Part shown: one piece after another, positions 7,815 through 15,610 of the stretch
How the letters are laid out: every line of letters starts with the position of its first letter
Numbering within the stretch: the stretch's first letter is position 1
NCBI RefSeq assembly: GCF_030651745.1
Contig: NZ_JAUSCC010000078.1
Coordinates: 1-35,716, forward strand
Reading direction: 5' to 3'
Length of the DNA stretch: 35,716 bases
Source of the DNA: Methylophaga sp.
Lineage (GTDB): Bacteria > Pseudomonadota > Gammaproteobacteria > Nitrosococcales > Methylophagaceae
Notes under the pieces: generated by a model
What the model was told of the DNA's origin: nothing
Database searches by the model: none
The model's input: only the letters and a program-made list of their open reading frames with translations
Made by a program: the position numbers and the translations under genes

Positions 7815-8447
7815 ATGCAATTTGTCTGGAAAACTTTTCTAAAAGGTTTGGCAACGGTACTCCCAGTAACGCTGACTTTGTATTTGATTTACTGGTTGGC
7901 CGTATCCGCTGAACGATCGTTGCGCCCAATAATGATTGCTATTTTGCCATATGATTTTTACTGGCCCGGACTGGGTTTATTAGCCGCCATCGGTTTAATT
8001 TTTGTGATTGGTATTGCTGTGAATGCCTGGCTAGTACAACGTCTGTTCGATATTGGTGAATCGATATTGGATCGTATTCCGCTGGTCAAATCGATACATG
8101 GCGCATTACGCGACTTCACACGTTTCTTCTCTCGTGAAAAGCAACAGGACAATCTGAACCATGCCGTCGCGGTAACCATTGGCGGCGTGCAGTTTATAGG
8201 TTTCCTGGTGAAAGAAGATGTCAGTCATTTACTCGAAATGGCACAAGAAGAGCAAGACAAAACTGATTTGGTAGCAGTCTATCTGCCTCTCAGTTATCAG
8301 ATCGGTGGCTACACCATCTGTCTGCCGCGTGAACAAGTCCGATCATTAAAAATGTCTAATGAAGACACTATGCGTTGGATTTTGACTGCTGGGCTTTCTG
8401 ATAGCGAAACAGAATCGCATCCATCCAAAATAGTTCTTCAGAAATAA
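7815..8447 (+). CDS. DUF502-family inner-membrane protein
   Basis: 210-aa membrane protein. Two transmembrane segments (about 11-32 and 50-72, with the typical PGLGLL start of the second) are followed by a cytoplasmic or peripheral domain with IPLVKSIHGALRDFTRFF and a second block VAVYLPLSYQIGGYTICLP. This is the DUF502 pattern, of unknown function. AGGAA about 14 bp before the ATG is its weak RBS. It follows dsrE2 by 37 bp in the same direction and may share its transcript. Confidence 0.85.
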   Translation: MQFVWKTFLKGLATVLPVTLTLYLIYWLAVSAERSLRPIMIAILPYDFYWPGLGLLAAIGLIFVIGIAVNAWLVQRLFDIGESILDRIPLVKSIHGALRDFTRFFSREKQQDNLNHAVAVTIGGVQFIGFLVKEDVSHLLEMAQEEQDKTDLVAVYLPLSYQIGGYTICLPREQVRSLKMSNEDTMRWILTAGLSDSETESHPSKIVLQK

Positions 8448-8476
8448 GCCTGCTTAAACCGTTAACTGACAAAGGA

Positions 8477-9682
8477 ATGTCTTTGCTCTATCACCGCTGT
8501 GCTCTTTACATCATGTTGGGGTGGTTACTTTCCCCCAACCTCGGCTTGGCTGAACCCGCTAAAAAATCCTGTGAATCGTTATTTTGCTACAGCAGCAAAG
8601 ATGATTTCTTTCAATTTGAAAGCGGTACTCGGCTGCAGTTAGACCGGGGAGTTTTTATCAATGACAGTCGCACCGACTTTGATAATGAATGGAATGTTCG
8701 TCGTGCCCGGCTTTCCAGCAGAGCCCAAATCGGTGAACACCTTTCTATCGATTTCACTTATGACTTTGCCAGAAATGATCGTTCGGCCATTCGGAATGCA
8801 TTTATCCGCTATACCGGCACCGGAAATACACGTTTTACAGTAGGTCATTTTAAAGAACCATTTGGTATGGAACGTCTTACCAGCGTGCAGGACTTGGCTT
8901 TTCTGGAACGTTCGCTCGCCAGCCTGCTAACCCCACCCCGTTCATTAGGTGTGGAGCTTCACAAACACACATCACATTGGACAGCAGCGGCTGGCATGTT
9001 CACAACGGGCACAGAAAGCAGTGGCAACGATACTAAATTCGGTAGTTCTGCCCGCGTCACATTTGCTCCGCAAAGCGATGCCGGAAAAATATTACATTTC
9101 GGTTTAGGTATCGCTCATCGAAATACCGATAGCCAACAAGAAGTTCGTTTTCGCCAACGCCCCGAAACCAGAAATACTGATATTCGATTAATTGATACCA
9201 GAACCTTTATTGCTGATAGCTACACCTATTTAGGATTGGAATCTGCCATCGCCAGAGGCCCGTGGGCAATGCAAGCCGAATATATCTACAGCCATATTGG
9301 CAAAGCCCGAATCGATCGAACTGACTCTGGAGAAAATATTCATTTCAGCGGCTGGCATATTGATCTGACCTGGATTGCCAGCGGTGAACCACAACCCTAT
9401 AACCATGAAAAAGGCACGTTCGGACGTTTAAGACCAGCCCATTCTGTTCAACATGGTGGCTGGGGTGCTTGGCGATTAGGTATGCGATTAAGTGAATTGG
9501 ATTTAACTGATCACCCGATTATTGGTGGGCGTCAACAAAATCTGACTGCTGGAGTCACCTGGGTATTGAATCGTAATATCAGTCTCAGCAGCGAATATGT
9601 GAAGGTGTTGAAAGTAGATGGAGGAGAATTCACCAACGCATCCCCCGCTATTTTTCAATCTCGACTGCAAATAATCTATTGA
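8477..9682 (+). CDS. Phosphate-selective porin O/P-type outer-membrane porin
   Basis: About 400-aa outer-membrane beta-barrel. A signal peptide ends near LGLAEPAKK; the rest shows alternating amphipathic strands with many aromatic and charged residues, the OprP-like motifs VRRARLSSRAQIGEHLSIDFTYDFA and VGHFKEPFGMERLTS, and a C-terminal strand ending in an aromatic residue (IFQSRLQIIY). The family includes anion- or phosphate-selective trimeric porins; substrate is not deducible. The start is uncertain: AAAGGA abuts the ATG at 8477, so TTG at 8483 or ATG at 8513 are alternatives, all retaining the signal. It is convergent with the tRNA gene, 10 bp away. Confidence 0.8.
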   Translation: MSLLYHRCALYIMLGWLLSPNLGLAEPAKKSCESLFCYSSKDDFFQFESGTRLQLDRGVFINDSRTDFDNEWNVRRARLSSRAQIGEHLSIDFTYDFARNDRSAIRNAFIRYTGTGNTRFTVGHFKEPFGMERLTSVQDLAFLERSLASLLTPPRSLGVELHKHTSHWTAAAGMFTTGTESSGNDTKFGSSARVTFAPQSDAGKILHFGLGIAHRNTDSQQEVRFRQRPETRNTDIRLIDTRTFIADSYTYLGLESAIARGPWAMQAEYIYSHIGKARIDRTDSGENIHFSGWHIDLTWIASGEPQPYNHEKGTFGRLRPAHSVQHGGWGAWRLGMRLSELDLTDHPIIGGRQQNLTAGVTWVLNRNISLSSEYVKVLKVDGGEFTNASPAIFQSRLQIIY

Positions 9683-9692
9683 TGTTGTTTAG

Positions 9693-9769
9693 TGGTGTCC
9701 CTGACAGGAGTTGAACCTGTGACCTTCCCCTTAGGAGGGGGACGCTCTATCCATCTGAGCTACAGGGAC
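9693..9769 (-). tRNA. tRNA-Arg (anticodon CCU)
   Basis: On the minus strand the 77-nt gene folds as a full cloverleaf. The acceptor arms are GTCCCTG and CAGGGAC with discriminator A and encoded CCA. The D stem is GCTC/GAGC, the anticodon stem TCCCC/GGGGA with loop CTCCTAA (anticodon CCT), and the T arm ACAGG-TTCAACT-CCTGT. It reads AGG codons. The 5' half and the -10 promoter lie inside the direct repeat 9730-9791, so this gene is the left border of a genomic island and its 5' part may have been supplied by that island. Confidence 0.96.
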
Positions 9770-9791
9770 ATGGTCGGCGATTATAACAGTC
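9730..9791. repeat. Left attachment-site direct repeat (within tRNA-Arg)
   Basis: This 62-bp segment matches 19592-19653 with one mismatch (9786 A against 19648 G); the first 56 bp are identical. It covers the tRNA from the anticodon loop to its 5' end and 22 bp of upstream sequence with the -10 box. It is a typical tyrosine-recombinase target (anticodon loop), but the duplicated half is the 5' side. Confidence 0.85.
9780..9788 (-). promoter_or_regulatory. Extended -10 promoter of tRNA-Arg
   Basis: On the minus strand TGTTATAAT is an extended -10 element ending 10 bp before the mature tRNA 5' end. It is inside the island direct repeat, so it was carried with the island copy. The -35 region upstream is island DNA and shows no good TTGACA. 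The right-hand remnant has the equivalent TGCTATAAT at 19642-19650. Confidence 0.6.
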
Positions 9792-9889
9792 AAGCTAATA
9801 AGCTTCACTTCGCAAGAAACCCAATCGGCGGTTGAACGGGTTATGGCGGCGTTTAAGTTGTGACGACTGAACGACTGCAACCCATTTTT

Positions 9890-12800
9890 CTAATGTCTCT
9901 TGGAAACATCCAAAACGTACACATCAACTAGTCCTTTGAGCATTAAGGGTAGTTTTTTTTCGATGCTAGTTTTAAGTTCAGCAGCACTACCAATACCGTG
10001 CCTTTTACGCCCTGCAACTTTTTCATCAGTCCCGAACCATATTACGAGGAAAATACCTTGTTGTTCTGCGTCTGGATGGATACAGTAGCGCTCGTGCAGT
10101 TGAGCATAAGCGGCCGTATAAAGCTCATCATGCCACTGTCCTTTGACTTCCGTGACAAGTAGCCGCCTCTTACCACAAATCATCTTGGTGGCAGTAAAAT
10201 CACACCTATTTGCATTCATTAACTGGTGCTCTGATGTCACTGTAATACCCTGTGGCTCAAGTCTAAGATTGAGGCGCTCAGCAATTATCTCAGTAGACCG
10301 AATTTCGCCCAATCGTTTATTTTTTTCATAGAAACGATCTGTCGAGTTGAACTCTCCACCGTTAAGTGCTTTCTGATAGTCTTGTAGCTCTTGAAGCAAG
10401 AGCTTGCGTAGGCCCTCCACAGTTACAACTGAATTGTGATCTAATAGGTCTACAATTTCATGTGGTGTTGGCGGCTCAAAACTCCACAATGCAAGTTTTC
10501 TACTTTGGGCTGCATGTATGCTCATCAATTCCATATGCATATCTTGAAATCTTGGCTCTACAAGAAGCCTTTCGAGCACCGGAATTGCGTCATTGGGATC
10601 ATCGGAACTGATCGACCAGATAACTTCTTTCAAAAAACGGTATGCGTTCTCTTCTTTTGGGCTTTCAGTCCCATAGTGGCTAGGTAGTTCTACTCTTGGC
10701 CAATGATCAATAAACGCATCCAAAACAGCCTCCACTTTTCTTGATGTTAATGTGGGCCAAGAAGTGTGATCACTATGATTAATTCGACCGGAGCGCTCGT
10801 AGAATACCAATACAGTATCTTTATCGTCTTTTAACAGTGTCCAGTAAGTCTCTGGAATATCGTCAAGGAAGTAGAAACATCTAACTAGCCAGAATTTTTG
10901 CCTTTGTTTGGTCTCTACTTGATTATCAGTCAGCATAGACCCATCGAACATAAATTCTGCACAACTCTCCAAAATGAGACTTTTCAAATCTTCTCGATTT
11001 CCATGCTCAGCAGCAATCTCAAAAAGCGTATCCAGTGTGTACAAATTCAAGCTTCTAAAACGCCTCAACCATTCAATCGATAGGGTGGCGCGTAAATTTC
11101 TAAATGTCTCATCATAACGTAAGAGACCAACTTTGGGATGGTTACACCCAGATTGTGCCAATTGTGGCTCAACGTAATGCCTTAGAAAATTCTCTTTACT
11201 CTGATTGTCAGGAAAAATTAATCGATCGATTTCGCTGATTAGAGATTCTCGTTCCTCTTGTGTAACTGCTGCGTAATGAGTTTCATTCTGAGTTCTCAGT
11301 GCTATTAAAAGTCGAAGATCAACATTCTCTAGATTACCCTTCACTCGCAAAATCTCTAAGCAAGCGGCGTAAAGAATTATTTCTGAGTAAATCCCCTTTG
11401 AAGCACATTGGAGCTCGGCAAGCTTCGCTAAATCTGGAACATCTTTATTAATAAAATTAAGGCAGTTTCTTAATGCAGTTCGTACAAGTGCCTCGTCGTC
11501 AAACTCGTGTTCAATTTTGTCGGGCTTATTGAGCACTAAATTGGCAAAACGAACAAGACAAGTCCAATGCTGTCCGCTCTCGACAATATCTCGGTTATCT
11601 TGAACATATTTAATGTTTTTTGCTCTTATATCATCCTCTTGCGTGCGACGATTTTTCATCATTCGGGTATGTCTAAGCCTTGTTAGCCGATGATCATTTT
11701 CAAATTTTTTGGTATCCCTGTTGTGCTTCATCCACTCCCGCATAAATGCTGGTTTCTCTTGGGCTTGCTCACGCATCTTCCGTCTTAAACTATCTGGACC
11801 CTGCACATTTTGATTTCGATAATAATGATGCTTTGCAATGAAAACGGCCCATAAATTATGATTTTCTGTATTGAAAGCCAAATTGACTATGAATTTGAAA
11901 TCATCATTCTGAAAATGAAGACCAGAGTGAGAGTTCATGTCGAATTTTTCTATCTTGATTTCAAAAATCAGGTCTTTATTTGTCAGCTTCTCAAATACAA
12001 GCTTGATGATCCCTTGTCGTAGTTCATCATTGTCACTTAGCATTTTGACTGACAAACTCTGATCAGCACTCTTCTCTTCATGGTAGTTTAGATTTCCAAC
12101 CCATTGCCAAATCCGTTTAGCTTCAAATGGCGGTTCGGCTAATTTAAAGTATTGATCCAATAATGAGCCTATTATTTTGCTTATGCCATTCCGACAATCA
12201 CAATCAAAAAACTTTTCTCCACAAACGCAAGCTATTTTTGAAGATAAATCATCCAAAATCCATTCGACGATGTCCAAAGGTAGGCAAGCAATAAAACGCT
12301 TAACAAAATAGCGTTCACCAATTGCGAGGTCTCTGTGTTTTCGCTGTCCTGGGTAAAGCCTTGCGCAAACTCGAAATAAGTCAGCAATAAAAGCATGGTC
12401 AAACTTTTCGGGACCAAGCGTTTCGATCATCTTGGATGCAATATTTAGTGAAGTATGACTTGCTTCAGAAATGAGAACATCTAAATCACTGCGATGGTCA
12501 TGGTCTATTAAGTAGAGCAAGCATCTACTTGCTAATAAACGGCTGTTCTCATCTTCGTCGGGCATTAAAATGAGTTCACGCAACTCATTGCTTAACTGAA
12601 TAATTGCTGGAGATCCATCCAATAGTTCGAGAATCAGATCACGTAAATGCCCATCACTTCCAATTGCCAGTAAGGGTTTAATCTCCTCCACAACATCTTG
12701 TGTGAAGAAACCTCCGGCACTAAATCTTCGCCAGAAATCCCCTCTTCGAAAATACGGATCTTTAGTTTCGATTTCTTTCAGTCGCCTGACTAATAGGCGC

Positions 12801-13999
12801 TTTGACGAAGATTCAAGTTGCGAAGGGTCTCCGTTCGCAAGTACTGCATATGGGTCAAGTTCAATCGCGGCAACCTCTATGGGCTTATTGCCTAATGCTG
12901 CCATCCAGCCCAAAAGCCCCCTAAGTTCATCACGCACAGTAGAATTTGGGGCGATTATGGGTATGCATTTGGCAAGTGTAAGTGGGTCTAACGGGTCAGC
13001 TACCCGCTTGATGAGATAGCCCGCTGCGCAGTATTCAGCCACAATCTTATGAACAGGTAGATGTTGACCCACGCTGTATCCAGGCTTAAAAAGTCTAGTT
13101 GCTAGGATCCCTGTGGCTGCGGCGTTTCCACTAATCAATGATGCCAGCAATGGATACAGCCTATCCTCTGTGGCCTCACTTGTGCTTACCCCTTCAGCAC
13201 CCGACATCAAGAGCTTAGCGAAAACTTCCGACGACAGATCAATCTTTTGAGCGGTCGAAAGGATCGGAAGGGGGCTAGCTATCTTGGTGTTTGCTTCTTT
13301 TGCAAGATGCTGCACCGCTTGTGCAAAGATTGACCGTTTATCTGTAAAGTGTTTTCCGCTTTCAATATAGGCATCAGCAAACATTTTGAGAAATTGCGGA
13401 TTTGGGAGCAACATTTCTAAATCAAATCGAGCTACTTCGGCCTGAAATGCAGCAAAGTCTTCGCCTGGTTTGTGATGTTCGAAAATCGCTCGTTGTTCAG
13501 CTTCTTCAAACTCGCATATTGTTACCACCAGAGGTATTTGACCGAGAGATTCTGTAAATGCGTTGGTTGTAGAATTGTCCCACTCACTAGACCGACTAGA
13601 AATGATTAAACATGTCGGGTTTGTCATTTTAGCGTTAGCGAAAAGTCTGTAAACACCTGTTTTATCGACCTTTGCCATCTCATCAAACGCATCAATTACG
13701 AGTGGGTGACTTTCTTCGTTTGTTCTCAAGTATCCGAATACGTTTGCAGTTATTGAAGAAGTACCCAACTGCTGGGCCAGACTCCTCATGAGTTCTGTTT
13801 TTCCACCGCCAGGTTCAGCAAGAACGACAACATAATTTGAAGCGGCTAATAACTCTGGTTCACTGTATGTATTGCCATTACTAGAGAGTCTGCGAGAAAG
13901 GTATAGAGTCGAATTCATATGTTCAAAATACACTGTATCAACTTTCCTTGAGGCATCATCCTTGTCCTTGAATACTGCAAGGTAACAAACATACCACAA
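9890..13999 (-). CDS. Large STAND/NACHT-like P-loop NTPase with C-terminal PD-(D/E)XK-like nuclease motif
   Basis: A 1369-codon protein with no family name I can assign. Near the N-terminus is a P-loop AEPGGGKTEL (61-70), a Walker B LVIDAFDE (100-107) and a sensor-like LIISSRSSEW (131-140), resembling NACHT/STAND ATPases. About 1000 residues of mostly helical, repeat-like sequence follow, with a possible zinc knuckle CVCGEKFFDCDC near residue 590. The C-terminal 120 residues contain D1267 and E1284-V-K1286 (VTEVKGQW), the spacing of a PD-(D/E)XK nuclease core. Such NTPase-nuclease fusions on islands are commonly anti-phage sensors (Avs or bNACHT type, usually with the effector at the N-terminus); that role is inference. 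The start is uncertain: TTG at 13999, a GTG near 13933 after AAGGA, or ATG at 13918. Confidence 0.75.
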   Translation of the reverse strand: MWYVCYLAVFKDKDDASRKVDTVYFEHMNSTLYLSRRLSSNGNTYSEPELLAASNYVVVLAEPGGGKTELMRSLAQQLGTSSITANVFGYLRTNEESHPLVIDAFDEMAKVDKTGVYRLFANAKMTNPTCLIISSRSSEWDNSTTNAFTESLGQIPLVVTICEFEEAEQRAIFEHHKPGEDFAAFQAEVARFDLEMLLPNPQFLKMFADAYIESGKHFTDKRSIFAQAVQHLAKEANTKIASPLPILSTAQKIDLSSEVFAKLLMSGAEGVSTSEATEDRLYPLLASLISGNAAATGILATRLFKPGYSVGQHLPVHKIVAEYCAAGYLIKRVADPLDPLTLAKCIPIIAPNSTVRDELRGLLGWMAALGNKPIEVAAIELDPYAVLANGDPSQLESSSKRLLVRRLKEIETKDPYFRRGDFWRRFSAGGFFTQDVVEEIKPLLAIGSDGHLRDLILELLDGSPAIIQLSNELRELILMPDEDENSRLLASRCLLYLIDHDHRSDLDVLISEASHTSLNIASKMIETLGPEKFDHAFIADLFRVCARLYPGQRKHRDLAIGERYFVKRFIACLPLDIVEWILDDLSSKIACVCGEKFFDCDCRNGISKIIGSLLDQYFKLAEPPFEAKRIWQWVGNLNYHEEKSADQSLSVKMLSDNDELRQGIIKLVFEKLTNKDLIFEIKIEKFDMNSHSGLHFQNDDFKFIVNLAFNTENHNLWAVFIAKHHYYRNQNVQGPDSLRRKMREQAQEKPAFMREWMKHNRDTKKFENDHRLTRLRHTRMMKNRRTQEDDIRAKNIKYVQDNRDIVESGQHWTCLVRFANLVLNKPDKIEHEFDDEALVRTALRNCLNFINKDVPDLAKLAELQCASKGIYSEIILYAACLEILRVKGNLENVDLRLLIALRTQNETHYAAVTQEERESLISEIDRLIFPDNQSKENFLRHYVEPQLAQSGCNHPKVGLLRYDETFRNLRATLSIEWLRRFRSLNLYTLDTLFEIAAEHGNREDLKSLILESCAEFMFDGSMLTDNQVETKQRQKFWLVRCFYFLDDIPETYWTLLKDDKDTVLVFYERSGRINHSDHTSWPTLTSRKVEAVLDAFIDHWPRVELPSHYGTESPKEENAYRFLKEVIWSISSDDPNDAIPVLERLLVEPRFQDMHMELMSIHAAQSRKLALWSFEPPTPHEIVDLLDHNSVVTVEGLRKLLLQELQDYQKALNGGEFNSTDRFYEKNKRLGEIRSTEIIAERLNLRLEPQGITVTSEHQLMNANRCDFTATKMICGKRRLLVTEVKGQWHDELYTAAYAQLHERYCIHPDAEQQGIFLVIWFGTDEKVAGRKRHGIGSAAELKTSIEKKLPLMLKGLVDVYVLDVSKRH

Positions 14000-14011
14000 T
14001 AATCTTGCTAG

Positions 14012-14051
14012 CTACCTAGGCTTGCTAATACCCTAAAACAGCCACAAAGCT
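14012..14051 (+). repeat. Direct repeat, left copy, bordering the mobile mystery module
   Basis: CTACCTAGGCTTGCTAA (14012-14028) is identical to 15564-15580. After a few unrelated bases, similarity resumes (CCTAAAACAGCCACAAAGC against CTTAAAACAAGCCACAGAGC), so the related region is about 40 bp. The copies are in direct orientation and flank the mobile mystery A/B genes. They lie next to the start regions of oppositely directed genes, so a shared promoter is an unlikely explanation. Confidence 0.75.
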
Positions 14052-14056
14052 GTTTA
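14035..14056 (-). terminator. Weak terminator candidate after mobile mystery B
   Basis: AAACAGC and GCTGTTT (14036-14042 and 14049-14055) form a perfect 7-bp stem with a 6-nt loop; on the minus strand it is followed by a short T run before GGG. It lies about 160 bp past the Fic gene and before the NTPase gene start. It overlaps the direct repeat, so it may instead be part of a recombination site. Confidence 0.35.
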
Positions 14057-14213
14057 TCGATTTCAAACAAAGTTAATACTTGCAATAACTGACGAAGTTA
14101 TAGATGAACTACCCATGTAAGCTAAGGGGTAACAGCTGGGCTAATAGCACTCGTATTGTTCCACTTAAAATATATAAAAGTGTTGCTGATGAGTCACGAG
14201 TGGCAAATTTCAG

Positions 14214-14801
14214 CTAACTGACAAAGTCCATTAGTGGGCCCCAATCAAATCCATCAGCAGCTCTTAAAGCAGAAATATACTGTGTTCTTCGCTCACTGAT
14301 TTTATCGAGACTCATTCCTCCAGCCCAATCAATTGGTTGTTCCTTAATAATATGAACTAATATGGCATCTGCAATTATACGAGAGTGACGACCATTGCCG
14401 TTGGGGAATGGATGGATGTAAACAAGTCTATGATGAAACCTTGCGGCTAGCTCCAGAGGCGGATAAGTACTGTTTTGAATCCAAAACACAGTGTCATCCA
14501 ATAATAAATGAAGCTGTTGAGAAATTAGGTATGGCGCAATCCCAATATTCTTTTCTGTAGTCCGGAAAGTACCAGCCCAACTCCAAACATCACCAAATAA
14601 ACGCTTGTGTAGTTCTCGAACAAATTCTGCGGTCAAAATATTAGGGTTTTTCTGCTTATTTAACCACCGCATTCCATTCGTAATATTGGCTTGCTCCAGC
14701 TCATCCAGTTCACCCCGGGTAGTTACATGTTTGTGCTTAAGACCGTTCATTTCCTCCGGATCCAGAGGAGTTGCACCATCGGGAAGTCCTATTATCTCCA
14801 T
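14214..14801 (-). CDS. Mobile mystery protein B (Fic-domain protein)
   Basis: 195-aa Fic-family protein. The active motif reads HPFPNGNGRHSR (H130 to R141), matching HPFx(D/E)GNGRxxR except that N134 replaces the usual acidic metal-binding residue; this substitution is my reading of the family consensus. N-terminal sequence TTRGELDELEQANI and the WAGTFRTTEKNIG loop fit the mob_myst_B family (TIGR02613). Fic enzymes transfer AMP or related groups to proteins, and many act as toxins. The start overlaps the end of mobile mystery protein A by 10 bp, so the two are coupled, as in other mobile elements. A toxin-antitoxin function for the pair is plausible but unproven. Confidence 0.85.
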   Translation of the reverse strand: MEIIGLPDGATPLDPEEMNGLKHKHVTTRGELDELEQANITNGMRWLNKQKNPNILTAEFVRELHKRLFGDVWSWAGTFRTTEKNIGIAPYLISQQLHLLLDDTVFWIQNSTYPPLELAARFHHRLVYIHPFPNGNGRHSRIIADAILVHIIKEQPIDWAGGMSLDKISERRTQYISALRAADGFDWGPLMDFVS

Positions 14802-15358
14802 TTGTATTTCTTGGTCGTATTTTTGTTTTCAGATGTTATTGTTTTACGAATGAAGAGATAAATAGGATCACTATTAGAGTCAATCAACTGGGAATATTTC
14901 TTTTCCCATACTGATGAAATATCTTTTTGCTCTATCTGACTTGTTACGCGAAGAACCTCATCACGCAACTCTTTATTACTTATCTTCTGATCTTCAAATG
15001 CCATGTGTTTATATGCTTGAGAAACGTCATAAATAGCTCTCTTAAAGGCTTTCTCATGAACAAAGCTCTCTACATCCGTTTCGGGAACAATGGCATAGAT
15101 GAACTTACAGCCCATTGCCTCGGCTGTAGAATGCATAGTTTTTAAAGTAACGTTCCCAGCAACTTCATCTTTCTCAATTCGATAAGCCCTTCCTCTGCTC
15201 ACGCCTAACCTATCAGCAAGTTGGATCCCCGTCATGCCCAATGCTGTTCGTACTGTTCTAATCCATCCTTCAGGTGGCACCTCAAGTTTATCCAGCTTAT
15301 CTACAGCTCGATTAACTATGGTTCTGTATTGCTTGGTAACTACATTTTTAATGTTCAT
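14792..15358 (-). CDS. Mobile mystery protein A (Xre-type HTH regulator)
   Basis: 188-aa DNA-binding protein. An Xre-type HTH lies at about 33-88: IRTVRTALGMTGIQLADRLG, then VSRGRAYRIEKDE, then TLKTMHSTAEAMGCKFIYAIVP, the signature arrangement of mob_myst_A (TIGR02612). The C-terminal 40 residues, rich in charged amino acids, extend beyond what I expect for the family. I chose the ATG at 15358, preceded by AAAAAGG; the open frame continues upstream through AT-rich operator sequence that is unlikely to be coding. It precedes and overlaps the Fic gene. Four palindromic repeats upstream suggest it represses its own promoter. Confidence 0.85.
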   Translation of the reverse strand: MNIKNVVTKQYRTIVNRAVDKLDKLEVPPEGWIRTVRTALGMTGIQLADRLGVSRGRAYRIEKDEVAGNVTLKTMHSTAEAMGCKFIYAIVPETDVESFVHEKAFKRAIYDVSQAYKHMAFEDQKISNKELRDEVLRVTSQIEQKDISSVWEKKYSQLIDSNSDPIYLFIRKTITSENKNTTKKYKWR

Positions 15359-15393
15359 AGTAAACCTTTTTGTGTACTGACTCGGCCAATAAA

Positions 15394-15507
15394 TATACAT
15401 ATATGTATACAAATATTTTAAAGAAGTATACCTATATAGATAATATAAAATTACATTAATCAACATATATGTATAAAAATACCATATTTAGTATACATAT
15501 AGGTGTA
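15394..15507. promoter_or_regulatory. Four operator-like palindromic repeats upstream of mobile mystery A
   Basis: A perfect 16-bp palindrome TATACATATATGTATA is at 15394-15409. Degenerate copies follow at about 15427-15442, 15461-15476 and 15492-15507 (TATACATATAGGTGTA). Spacing is 31-34 bp, about three helical turns, placing the sites on one face of the DNA. They lie 36-149 bp upstream of the HTH gene and 104-217 bp upstream of the divergent integrase gene, so the same protein could control both. HTH binding is inferred from position. Confidence 0.6.
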
Positions 15508-15563
15508 CATAGTTGATTGGTTATTTCAATACTTATGTTGATATAAAAATCATCCTTGGCTTC

Positions 15564-15606
15564 CTACCTAGGCTTGCTAAACTGGCTTAAAACAAGCCAC
15601 AGAGCC
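15564..15606 (+). repeat. Direct repeat, right copy, just before the integrase gene
   Basis: Second copy of the repeat at 14012-14051, with 17 identical bases (15564-15580) and a diverged tail. It ends about 5 bp before the integrase ATG. An attachment or arm-type site next to int is a common arrangement, so it may be a recombination site of this integrase or a scar of an older insertion of the mobile mystery module. Confidence 0.7.
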
Positions 15607-15610
15607 GAAC

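Noticed and set aside
10366..10687. Plus-strand open frames inside the NTPase gene
   Set aside because: They are antisense shadows without RBS or recognisable domains; the minus-strand frame has clear motifs.
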